From assembly GCA_036186865.1 (NCBI GenBank), contig AP025040.1, positions 32,370,950 to 32,434,949 on the forward strand: 64,000 bases of DNA, given 5' to 3'. A program made the translations under genes and the position numbers. The DNA comes from Eustoma russellianum. Taxonomy: Eukaryota > Streptophyta > Magnoliopsida > Gentianales > Gentianaceae. This document shows positions 33,311-43,360 of the stretch, in pieces. Position 1 is the stretch's first letter. Every line of letters begins with the position of its first letter. The notes beneath the pieces were generated by a model that saw only the letters and a list, made by a program, of their open reading frames with translations, was not told where the DNA came from and searched no databases.

Positions 33311-35610
33311 ATGGCTCTAGATCCACGGTAGAAACGTATATTAGCCATGATATTAGAAATTAAGTTACGATTTTGCCCCTAAGTCACGATCTTAGACATA
33401 AGTGAAGATTTTGATAAAGAGTTGATATTAGACATAAGTACTGATTTTAATCATAAGCGTTGATTATATACTCAACATGATTTTGGAAATAAGACGTGAT
33501 CTTAGACTTAAGAAATGATGATACTAAAAATGACCCTAGAAATAAGTTATTACTCTAGACTTAAGGGAATGATCAGTTAAAGGACACGTATATCTAGGGT
33601 ATACCATATGATTTTATTCACTTGCTCTATTTAAGTTTTGATCATAATCATTTGCACTTTCTCTTAGTCGTGATTCTAGTAACCCTAAGTGAATAGTATA
33701 TAGTAAAATTACATAAATTGCAATGTTAACCAAGATGCCTTACCGCAGGCGCTGGTTGATGCATAAATTAGATGGACCCGGTAGTTACTAGGCTGCTTAC
33801 CCATAGCAGAGGCAAAGGACCCAGCACCATATGGTAAATGAAGTGGGTTCATGCCTCTACTTTGACAGTAGTGTCGGAATGCTACTAGGTCTATGTTGAG
33901 ATTGTAGCTACTAAGAAATGATTTATAGTAGAATGATAGAGACTAAGTAACGATTTATAAGTATTATGATCAGTAGAGTTTAGCAACGAATATCGTACAA
34001 AAGGGTTTATAGTTATGATTAAGAGGTTGAATGTTAGGGTTATCAAAATATGTCGAAAATATTAGTACTATTAGAGATATTGATTGATAGTGATAAGAAG
34101 GCATTACTAAAATAAATATAATGGAATGACAAATTATTACAAATCAGGGTTAGGTGTTGATTCCTAAGAGCACGTAAGTACTGATGTATCGAGTAGGCTT
34201 GAGTTAAAACAGAGCAAGCGTGAATAAGTAGTGGGTGTTTTTCAGGTGAGATCTAACTAAATTAGAATTAGCGGCTGAAATAACCAAGTAAAGAAGTACG
34301 GTGGATCAGTGTGGCATGCGGAAGCATGGTGAATTATAATGCCCTAAGTTGATTAATATTTGGTGTGTCATGCTAGGATTGGACAATTTAAATTAAAGAT
34401 TTATAAGAAACGGTACATAGGTGGATTTTTCATTGACATTAAGGGGTGACTTAGGAAAAAAATTATACGAAGTATTAGACTATTAATTTTCAAGTAGTTA
34501 AACGTTTTCTTATAAGAACGTATACCAAGATATAATCTATATTTCAATGGTATTTCAAAGATTTTGTTCCTAAGTATTTCATTTGACCTTTTAATTTTGC
34601 AAAGCTACTTCTTTCCATATTTACATAACGACAAAATAAGGTTTAATTATTTTGACAATTTTAAATGGATAGAGCTTTCAAAATGTTGATGTCCTTCCCA
34701 AAAGAAGGTACATTTATATATTTTTACCTAATGTCTCAAATATTTGTTTAAGTTACATCTATTTTGTTGAAATTAATTTGTCGACTATTGATATTGCAAG
34801 CATTTCATCCATTAAATGTTTTAAAGTTATTGAACTGCTCGCAATAAATTTACTTAACTTTACAAAACAAAAAGTAGTTTCAAAATATATACTTCTTTTA
34901 GAACAAGCGATGTATCGTATTCAACTCGTTTTATATAATATGACATTGATGATTTTCAACTATTTCAATGCGATTTTACCGTGATATTTTTGCGAGCAAG
35001 TTATGTCATTGTTTTTATACAAGGACACATCAGACACCACATTGCGAACAGAAATATATAACACTTTGGTATTTGTGTTTACAAAAATTAGAATAAATAA
35101 TATTTTAAATAATTCAAGCTATATTCCAAATTATAGCTAAATAAGTTATATTTTTATTTAAAGAAAAACATATTCATACACGTACTTCGTATATTAGGCT
35201 GTTGATGATATCTCCGTAAAAGTAAGGACATGATCATATAGCTAGCAAAAGTAAGGACATGATCATATAGCTAGCTCATAAGTGTATAAGAATTGATTTT
35301 GAGAATTTGGTTCTATGCTGAAGGAGTGTAATGATTAACGTATTGGAGTACTCAATGGGTATTCAGTGTGGTTATTTATCTAGAAGGCGAATCATATATG
35401 ACTAGTTTAAGAATTCGAAATTGTAGATTACAATCATACAAGTTAAATGATACCCGTTAAGTGGGTACGAGTGAAATTTGAAGGCTTAGCTACCGAAAAG
35501 TGAGATTGATATGGTGATATTCGTGACGTATCTCGGGTGAATGGGTTAAGTAGAACTATACTAAGTTGTTGATTTCATGGTACACAAGTTTCAAAGACAA
35601 AACTTATTGT
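33311..35610 (+). mobile_element. Element D interior, non-coding (LARD-like)
   Basis: About 2.3 kb between PBS and PPT with no frame resembling gag, protease, RT or integrase; the longest ORF (34778-34984) is unremarkable. The sequence is AT-rich. A 29-bp direct duplication lies at 35218-35275. The last bases before the PPT (AGTTTCAAAGACAAAACTT) resemble those before the PPT of Tekay element C, so D may be a non-autonomous element served by Tekay proteins, or an autonomous element decayed beyond recognition. Confidence 0.65.
35218..35275. repeat. 29-bp direct duplication in element D
   Basis: Units 35218-35246 and 35247-35275 are identical (AAAAGTAAGGACATGATC.. ending TAGCTAGC). Confidence 0.95.
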
Positions 35611-35618
35611 AAGGGGGG
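35611..35618 (+). other. Polypurine tract of element D
   Basis: AAGGGGGG, followed within a few bases by the LTR start, as in element C. Confidence 0.75.
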
Positions 35619-35623
35619 ACGAA

Positions 35624-36384
35624 CGTTACGTCCCACGTCTTAGGGGTAGGAAGAAATAATAATAATAATAAAATAAAAGGAAAAAAATAAAAGGAAAAAG
35701 GAAAATTAAAAAGTTACAAAATACAAATAATACATAATACTTATCTTTAGGTTACTGGAGTGAATTAGGAAAAGTGAAGATAGAATTGAATTAGAAGATT
35801 ACCATAGAAATAATATCCTAAACCTATTATGAAACTACCTAAATTATATCTAAATTATCTATCTATATACACATACATACACCCTTAAATTGCAAAAAAA
35901 AAGAAAAACTTAGATGAAATCCCTACCCACTGGCTGCCTCCCATCAAAGATTAAGTAGCCCTGTTTTCCTCACCACAACACGATCACGGCAGCAAACAGC
36001 AGGTAGAAAGAAGAAAGGTAGAAAAAAGATTTTGTTTCCTTGCCAAGAAAAAAAAGATTTTGCAAAAAGAAAAAAGAAAAACCAATCAGCAACTCACCCT
36101 TTTAGTCTTCTACCAGCCACCATACCACCAAAATAAGTTCCGGCAGCCACCACCTAAGAAAAGAAGAGAAACTTTGTCCAACGGAACCCTGGTACGGTAT
36201 TTCGGTATAGTAATTACGTATACAAATAAGTATCCTTTCTGCAATTATTATAAATTTGTGAAATCCGTACTTATATTTTTGTACCGAATCATGGATCATA
36301 CATAAGTAGATATGATTGCATAAGTTGATGTATATATATGTATGATCGTTGTAAATATATGTATGTATATTTATGTGAGTATAT
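35624..36384 (+). mobile_element. Element D 3' LTR, part 1
   Basis: Starts CGTTACGTCCCACGTC; the first T of the usual TG appears mutated to C. It matches D copy 1 from about 6040. It is interrupted by LINE-d at 36385. No gene; the 81-codon ORF at 36060 lies in purine-rich LTR DNA. Confidence 0.7.
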
Positions 36385-36404
36385 TTTTTATATGAAGTGA
36401 ATTT

Positions 36405-37064
36405 TTAGTATAAAAGCTCACTTATGGTGTGAGGAAACCATATTACAACCGTGGAAAAGTCATCATAAGTAAATAATACATGAAGTGATGTTAGTATTTG
36501 TAACCTCCAGTCATATATGATATGCCGCATTAAAACCTTGTTAAGTAAAACCACCTTTGTGGATAAAACCTTAACGAAGGAAAAAACATACATATTTATA
36601 TGAGTGGAAGGTTGAGTACAAGTACTAGAGAAATGATACAAAAAGGAGAGCAGCGAACAAGTAGTTGCAGCAGCTAACAGTGTGATACGTTTGAAGTAAT
36701 TGCAAAGCTTCCATAGCAGCTCCACGCGTGTACCTCGCACCGCAAAAGAGATTATAAAGCAAGTATCCGTGTCAAACCAAAGCTGACAAAGAAGCGATTG
36801 AAAACATACCCAAGTTGCCCACAGCCATACGACCATGGGCAACCTCCAATTATTGACGCAGTATAAGAGAGGCCACAGCAACTGCACCAGCGATGTCCAT
36901 GCCTCAACCAAGAAGCAGCAACACAAGAGGATATCCACCATCAATGCAAATAGTAGAACAAAAAAGATAAGTAGAATCCAATTGAAAGAGGAGTAAAAAA
37001 CGTACCAAGGCTGCCTACACCCATTAATGGCGTAGGCAACCCCCAACACTGAAGGCCATTCCAT
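36405..37064 (-). CDS. Candidate LINE ORF3, 219 aa, hydrophobic protein of unknown function
   Basis: Begins MEWPSVLGVAYAINGCRQPW at ATG 37064, which overlaps the ORF2 stop as TAATG (37066-37062). A second unit, NNWRLPMVVWLWATWV, lies about 70 residues later and matches NINWRLPVVDWLRATWV in LINE-b. The stretch WILLIFFVLLFALMVDILLC could span a membrane. The C-terminus (INMYVFSFVKVLSTKVVLL, VLMRHIIYDWRL, TYDD) matches the other copies. The upstream RNase H of the same copy has a stop, yet this frame has none. The function is unknown; an RNA-level constraint is possible. Confidence 0.5.
   Translation of the reverse strand: MEWPSVLGVAYAINGCRQPWYVFYSSFNWILLIFFVLLFALMVDILLCCCFLVEAWTSLVQLLWPLLYCVNNWRLPMVVWLWATWVCFQSLLCQLWFDTDTCFIISFAVRGTRVELLWKLCNYFKRITLLAAATTCSLLSFLYHFSSTCTQPSTHINMYVFSFVKVLSTKVVLLNKVLMRHIIYDWRLQILTSLHVLFTYDDFSTVVIWFPHTISELLY
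36814..36843 (-). other. LINE-d 3' hairpin 2
   Basis: Arms GTTGCCCA and TGGGCAAC pair perfectly. TTGGGTATG follows on the minus strand. Confidence 0.72.
37009..37041 (-). other. LINE-d 3' hairpin 1
   Basis: Arms GGCTGCCTAC and GTAGGCAACC pair over 10 positions with one wobble on the RNA strand. TTGGTACG follows on the minus strand. Confidence 0.72.
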
Positions 37065-37566
37065 TAAAGACGTAAACTTGGCAGAGAAGTATCCAACAGC
37101 AAAGACCCTCGGACATCACATGGTAATGATGCATCCGAAGTATATTCTTTAACTCCAACTGCATGTATTCCATATCGCGCTAAATAGTGTGCGACGGAGT
37201 TCGCCTGTCGTGGACCATAGCAAAGCGTAGAACCATTCAGTCATAGCATCTGTGTTAGACGTTGAATATCTTGTCCGACTAAGCCTGTGTAGTTTGAAGG
37301 GTGACTAACCAAGTGGAGCAGTTGACGGCAATCGGTTTCTATGTGCAAACCCACATTTTGAGTCGCATAATAAAGTAGAGAAAACATCAAAGCCTGTAAT
37401 TCAGCCCTAGTCGGAGATAAACATGGCAGAACAAAACAAATGGCGGAGATAAATCTCCCCTGGTCATCCCGCAAAACCGCACCTGCCGCAGCCTTTGTGC
37501 ATTCAACAGAAGCATCGACATTCAATTTCATACGTCCGGATGGAGGGAGAGTCCATTTAACAAGTC
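37064..37566 (-). pseudogene. LINE-d ORF2 C-terminal fragment (RNase H)
   Basis: Reads LVKWTLPPSGRMKLNVDAS, AAAGAVLRDDQGRFISA, RAELQAL and IETDCRQLL, a plant LINE RNase H. TGA at 37241-37243 interrupts it before GPRQANSVAHYLARYGI; the normal end is TAA 37066-37064. The N-terminus of ORF2 is missing through 5' truncation. Confidence 0.88.
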
Positions 37567-37640
37567 TATGTGAGTGTATATATATATATATATAAGATGT
37601 AAGATATATATAGTAAATATATATATATATATAGTAAAAA
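37567..37640 (+). mobile_element. Element D 3' LTR, part 2 (TA-rich)
   Basis: Continues the D LTR after the LINE-d target duplication, as TA-rich repeats. LINE-b starts at about 37641 with GC-richer sequence. The rest of this LTR would lie beyond LINE-b, outside the window. Confidence 0.5.
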
Positions 37641-37811
37641 AGGCGTGGTGAAGCTCTGGTGATGCGGCGATCGGGCGAAAATGGCGGACTGGCCGATCGA
37701 CGGCCGTGATTCCGATCAACATTGCTCCTCCATCTCTTCTACTAATCTTTTCCTTCTTCTCTATTAATTCTCTCCATTCCTCACTGAAAAACCACATCTT
37801 TTTCATTCTTG
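37641..37811 (+). promoter_or_regulatory. LINE-b 5' UTR, likely internal promoter region
   Basis: About 170 bp, GC-rich at the start and then pyrimidine-rich (CTCCTCCATCTCTTC), before ORF1 ATG 37812. LINE promoters lie internally at this end; no core element can be assigned. Confidence 0.45.
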
Positions 37812-38260
37812 ATGGCGGCAGCAGATCAACTCGAGAAAAACCCTACGGGGTCGGCGCCAAAAAAGAGCTTTGCTTCGCTATTCCACACGCCGACTGCCAC
37901 TCCCATTGATAACAAACCGATTCAGAAGTATAAGGGCAGTCCAATGATAACCTTTACGGATGATGAAATTGCCTCATTAGCGGCACCATTCAAATTTTCC
38001 TTAGTGGGAACCTTCTGGTATGGCAAACCACCAATAACCACCATTCGATCATCCATGGATCAGATCGGTTTTAATGGGTCGGTGCAAGTGGGACTCTTGG
38101 ACTCTACACATGTGATCTTGCACTTCAAGTATGAACAAGATTATCTGCGGTTTTTTGCAAGACAAAGTTGGATGATCGCAGGGAAATACATGAGAGTTAC
38201 TAAATGGACGCCAACATACGATCCTACCGTGGATATACTGATCGTGCCGGTGTGGGTGTC
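37812..38260 (+). pseudogene. LINE-b ORF1, N-terminal part, cut by element C
   Basis: ATG 37812 (MAAADQLEKNPTGSAPKKSF). It has YKGSPMITFTDDEI, KFSLVGTFWYGKPP and MRVTKWTPTYDP, a DUF4283-like domain homologous to LINE-a ORF1, open for about 150 codons. The frame runs into element C after VPVWVS; the remaining protein continues at 50486 with FLGLPVHF. The product would be the RNA-binding protein of the element. Confidence 0.9.
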
Positions 38261-40054
38261 TGTTGTACCCCAACGATCATGTACGTGAAAACTATGAATA
38301 TGAGATGGAATGAAAGCGACAATTTCTTCTAGCGCGTGTTACTTAAGTCAACTTAACCCTCTTTACTTAATTATCTTTAAGGTGATACCAAGCCAAATTA
38401 AATAAGGGAAACTTCAAGGAAGTAATACATGAAATATAGAGTTATATGAACCATACATACCAATTTATATGTATGTGCGTGTATATGATATATGTGTATG
38501 GAATGTATAAACACATAGTACACCTAGGCATGTATATACATATGTATACATACATATGATAATCTTGGAATATGATAAAATAAAGAAAGACAATATAGTG
38601 CATAAATTAAAATTACAAGAAATATCAAGTTGCCCAAGAAGCCTAAAATTTCGGCCTATACATGGAGAGGTTCTAGAATTCTCTAGCCAATTTTATTAGT
38701 TAAAATGATAAGACAGGAAGTTATCATGCAAAGAATAAATAGAAAACAAAATAGACATGAATTTAAGGAACAAGTAAGACAACTCATTAAAGAAGGAAGT
38801 AGTGTGGTTGAGGTCATAAAGACCCCAACCCAAAAATCGGCCCCTACATGGATTAACCATGGAAGATTTCAAATCCCACCATGGTTACTTTTTCTTAAAC
38901 CAAGGTTAAGATAACCATGATTTGATAAAGTAACTTGGGTTAGCCCAATAGTAACCATAGTTGGAATAAAGTAAACAAGGTTATACTAACTTAACCTTGA
39001 TTAGCTCTCAAGAAAGCCCTAAACCTCACAATTCTCCCTCCAAAATCGGCCAAGCCCTCCCCATCTCCTAGATTTTTAAATCTTGCAAGACTAAACCCTA
39101 CATTCATCTAGAAAATTCTTCCCAAGCAATATTTCGGCCCTATACTCTTGAAGGATAGAAGTTCAACTTGACTTTCAAGACTCAAGAAGACATCTAGGTA
39201 AGTCTTGTTCCAAGCTTCCTTAAGTGAATTCTTAGTTGGTAAAGAATGAAGCTCACATGAACTCCTTCTCCCCATGCCCAAAACCGTGGGTTTTATGGTG
39301 TAAATAGGTGAAAGCCTTCAACTTTCTTAGGTGGTGACACATTGTGGTGCTTGAACCTCCATTCCAAGCTCATTTTGGTAAGATGCTCTAGCCTTAAAGA
39401 TAATCTATTTGCTCTATTGCATAAAGACTAATCTTTCCTTCCATTTTCCTTAAAACCGTATGCTTAAGGTGAAGAAGGTGAAGGATTCCAACACATCTCA
39501 CTCCGTAACCAAGCAAAGACAAGAGCTTTAGCTTGAAGATGCAAGTATACAATGATCTCTCATGATCTATTTAAAGAGTTTGTGACTTGAATGCTTAGAG
39601 GTTCTTAAGATTCAATCTTTAGTTGAGTATCTTAAGTTTGAGACTATATCTTAGTGGTTCCCTAAGAACAATTCCTTGCATGTGATTTATTCCTTTAAAG
39701 ATGAAGTATTTTCCTATATGCTATATGAAATAAGGCTGACCTAGAGTGAAATAAGTTCACCTAAGTAGGTATAGATAAGATTGACTTGTGAATGTTACAC
39801 AAAAGGTCCTAAGGAAAGAATACATGTGAAAGCTAGGAGCTTTATGAGGTGGTTGGTAAGTTTAGATTAAGATGACTCTTGAATATGAAATGTATTGTAA
39901 AATGTGGTTAAGGAAACACACAAGTTTCGGCCCAAAGTATTGAGTGAAGACATGGACATTTGACTTGGGGAGAAGACAAAATAGCAAACCACTCGAAGTG
40001 GACAGAATAGAGTGACGTTTTAGATGGTTTAAGAACTGACTTTACAGACCTTCA

Positions 40055-40510
40055 ATGAAGCTAATTTTTGGTACAAAGTTAGCCTTACGAGTGTAGCCCA
40101 AGTGAGAGTTGGAATTGCATTAAAATCAATTACGGATTATTTTTAAGAAATTATACGGTAAAACTGCTCCAGAAGAAAATTCTAGAGTTGAGCAGAATTG
40201 ATCACTGGATTCAACGAATTAAAAGAGGACCTTGTGGACCTTCAATAAATCTGATTTTTGGCACAGTGCTAGTCCCATAAGTTTAGCAGATATGCAAGTT
40301 GGAATTTTGGTAAAATAAGTTATGGTTAATTTTTAATAAAATAATTAGTGAGACTGCTCAGGCTGTAGATTCTGGAACATGACAGAATGGTGTAACATTT
40401 TGAACAGCTGGAAAGGAGACCTTGTAGAGGACCAATAAAGCTGATTTTTGGCATGGTAATAATACTATGAGTGTAGTAAACATGCCAGTTGGAATTTTGG
40501 TAAAACAAAC
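40055..40510. repeat. Diverged tandem repeats of about 180-200 bp in C LTR
   Basis: Three units share CTGATTTTTGGCACA-like, GTTGGAATTTTGGTAAAA and TTAGTNANACTGCTCA segments. Equivalents lie at 31125-31625 and 48310-48800. C' has only weak traces (around 25320-25680). Confidence 0.7.
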
Positions 40511-41173
40511 TCTGGATGATTTTATATGAATTAATTAGTCAAACTGCTCAACTGAAATCACTGGAATCAACCTGAAGTTTAGTAACGATATTATGGACCC
40601 AGAAAGGGGACTTAGAGAAATGAAAATAGGCTAAATTTCGGTAGGATACTAGTTCCACATGTTTATGATTTGCACGAGTTGGAATTTCTGAAAAAAGAAT
40701 AACGGATTTGCCGCAATTGAATTTTTGGTAAAATAGGTCGGATCAGTTTCAGCATCTAACCCATTTCGGAAATTAAGTAAATGAGCCCCTTTATGATTAT
40801 CGAAATAATCTGAAATTTTTACGACATGTATCTAAGATTCCACCTAATGTATGGATGACAAAAGAATATGGAAATGGACTTATTTGGTTAGCTTAACCGC
40901 CCCATGAATATGAAGTAAAAGTCTGGAAGAATATAGCCTCCGCATTCATGCATGTTGATATGTTATAAGGAATGCATACGCTTATTCATGTCATGACTTG
41001 CATTGCATATCACTACATGTATCACGCATGATCATGAAACTGATTTTCATGGATTTATGATGCAAGCAAGTTTTATAAGCAGCTATGTTTTCGTTATGCA
41101 TGAAAAGTTTTTACGGTCCCATGTTTTTAAAAGAAAGCTTCATGATTCCTTTGCCGGCCAAGCATGTGACTAA

Positions 41174-41477
41174 CCCGACTCCAGACCCGGGGTTAATTGG
41201 TCTGATGATATGATATGTTCTGGACCCGTTCAGATCTGGGGTTAATTGATCTGATATCTGTTCTGGCCCCTTTCAGATCCGGGGTTAATTGATCTGATAT
41301 CTGTTCTGGACTCGTTCAGATCTGGGGTTAATTGATCTGATATCTGTTCTGGACCCGTTCAGATCTGGGGTTAATTGATCTGATATCTGTTCTGGACCCG
41401 TTCAGGCCCGGGGTTAATTGGTCTGATGATATGTTCTGGACCCGCTCAGATCCGGGGTTAATTGATCTGACACTCTG
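41174..41477. repeat. Seven-unit dyad array, element C 5' LTR
   Basis: Units of 43-46 bp with arms CAGATC/GATCTG, CAGACC/GGTCTG and CAGGCC/GGTCTG around CGGGGTTAATT. Some copies read CAGATCTGGGG, a C-to-T change after the arm. Confidence 0.92.
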
Positions 41478-42253
41478 TTTTTACGACATGTTACTTTATG
41501 GGACCAAAATGATGTTTTGACATGACATGACATCATGCATTGCATCTTGCATAATTCACGATCATGAGGACATGTTGCATGTTACAGTTAATGGTTATAA
41601 GTTATTATTGGTGTAGCATTACCTAAGAACATGCTTAAGCCGAACGCCAAGTAAGTTCAGGATCTAAGACCAGGTATGGTATAGCATTCCCTAATAATAT
41701 GCTTAAGCTGAACGTCAAGCAAGCTCAGGATTTAAGATCAGGTATGAATTGTGATTCTTTGAGGTTTTTGGGGTAATACATTCATGTTATGATTCTTTAC
41801 GTATTTCATGGTCGTTTATTGTATTCTTGCTGGGTGATTTTTATCACTCACACTTTATTTTCCCCCCAGAGCCAGATAATTCCAAGATAGAATGGATCGA
41901 GGATGAGCCGAGGGTACCTTATCCATAGGCGAGAAGATATGAAGGGAGCTAAGCTAAGGACTTTTGTGCGGCCAAGACGTTTTGTATCATGACTATGTTT
42001 GAACTCTCTGGATTTCAGTTATGTTATTTTGTGGGACTACTACTTTTGGGAACTTAGTAAATTAGTGATGCATGTTTATTTTGGAAAAGTTTTAATTCTG
42101 CCTAAATTTTACTACCATGTTGAATGTTAGCATGGGAGTCCACGACTTATGTTATGGATGTTCGCATGTTATGCATGACGCCTTGAACTCTCCTCAGTGA
42201 AGTACGGCCGGGTGCACCGTATCCAGACGAGGCCGGGTGCGGGGCGCTACAGG

Positions 42254-42265
42254 TGGTATCAGAGC
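42254..42265 (+). other. Primer-binding site of element C
   Basis: TGGTATCAGAGC two bases after the 5' LTR, complementary to initiator tRNA-Met. Confidence 0.95.
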
Positions 42266-42553
42266 CCAGGCTCTAGATTTCGGGCAGAACGTAGGACTAA
42301 GTTATGATCTTAGCAATCTAAGTTTGATCTTAGACCTAAGTCATGATCTTAGATGAGTGATGGCCTTAGACTAGGACCACGTAGACCGGGTTTAGGATGA
42401 TACTTAATAAAGTATCCTGAACTATGAAGCTAGGTCTATGACATAAGACATGCCCTTTCCTTTCGTATTTTAAAATTTTCAAATTATGGTCCTTGGTCAA
42501 ATAAATTGATGATTATTCCAATATTCAAAATAGACGATAAACCATAAGTGCAG

Positions 42554-43360
42554 ATGGTTAGGCCACGTGGCAGACCTGCGAGAGCACGACCAGCTGCTCA
42601 GGAGCCCATCCCTCCACCACCAGAACAGGTTCCGCCGCCACCTCAGCCGGACTAGGATCCTCCAGCACAGAATAATCCACCACCGGCTCCACAGGCACCT
42701 GTTCCTCCGGTCATCCCGGATATGAACGCATTTCAGACCTTTTGCCAAGTTGTCACTCAGATAGGACAAGGCCTAATTCATCAGAATGCTCCACCTCAGC
42801 CCCATCAGCCAGTAAGGGATGCTCAGTACTATTTTGAGAAGCTCAAGAGAGCTAATGTACCACCGTTTGAGGGAAAGCCTGACCCAGATACTGCGGAGAA
42901 GTGGCTAGATGAAGTTGAAAATTGTTTTGAGCTAATTCAAGCCCCAGAGGAAATGAAGGCTCAGGCTATCAGACCCTTCTTGATTAGTGAAGCTAATCAA
43001 TGGTGGAAGACGAATCTGCAACCTTTGCCCAGACCTATCACATGGGAAAGATTTCTGCAAGAATTTCATAAGTTTTATATCCCTCCATCAGTCAAATTGC
43101 AAAAGAGGCATGAGTTTGAATCTCTGAGGCAAGAGTCGGGTATGACAGTAGCTGAGTATGCAAATAAGTTCATTGCACTTGAGAGGTTTCAGCCTGTTAC
43201 TATGAACGATGAAGAAACAAAGATGCTGAAGTTTGGAAGAGGTCTAAACCCAAGAATTAGGACATGGTTGGTGAATGCAAATCCTGCCAATTTTGGAGCA
43301 CTTCTGGACGCATGCTACCGTATAGAGAGGAGATGTCATTCCAAGGAGGAACTAAGTTAA
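42554..43360 (+). pseudogene. Element C gag, capsid part only, with early stop
   Basis: Starts at ATG 42554 (MVRPRGRPARARPAAQEPIP), Pro-rich, with TAG at 42653-42655 in frame at codon 34. The capsid-like core (WLDEVENCFELIQAPEEMKA, ANQWWKT, YYIP-like FYIPPSVK, MTVAEYANKF) is open from 42722. It ends after ACYRIERR, where copies A and B continue to the CCHC knuckle. Here the CCHC and protease are deleted and a frameshift joins to pol, so the copy cannot make a normal Gag. Confidence 0.9.

Larger units (their letters stand above)
36385..37566 (-). mobile_element. LINE-d: 5'-truncated LINE
   Basis: Minus-strand end of ORF2 (RNase H), ORF3 and 3' end. The probable TSD is TATGTGAGTATAT (36372-36384) and TATGTGAGTGTAT (37567-37579), with one mismatch. 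The A-rich tail is degraded. Truncation falls at the start of RNase H. Confidence 0.82.
38261..42251 (+). mobile_element. 5' LTR of element C
   Basis: 3,991 bp, TGTTGTACCCCAACGATC to GGTGCGGGGCGCTACA. It contains the GGTTA/TAACC cluster (38877-39003), several related segments with GATTTTTGGCACA and GTTGGAATTTTGGTAAAA repeated at about 200-bp intervals (40050-40510), and the dyad array at 41174-41477. The ORF at 38705-38914 recurs in the 3' LTR but is broken in the solo LTR, so I do not call it a gene. Confidence 0.96.

Noticed and set aside
34778..34984. 68-codon ORF in element D interior
   Set aside because: Short, AT-rich, no start context or family resemblance; consistent with chance.
38705..38914. 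69-codon ORF in both C LTRs (MIRQEVIMQRINRKQN start)
   Set aside because: Broken by stops in the solo C LTR at about 29720-29870; the shared ORF in the two LTRs only reflects their recent common origin.
41174..41477. Regularly spaced palindromic repeats resembling a CRISPR array
   Set aside because: Units are contiguous, without unique spacers, lie inside LTRs, and occur in plant retrotransposon DNA with no cas genes.
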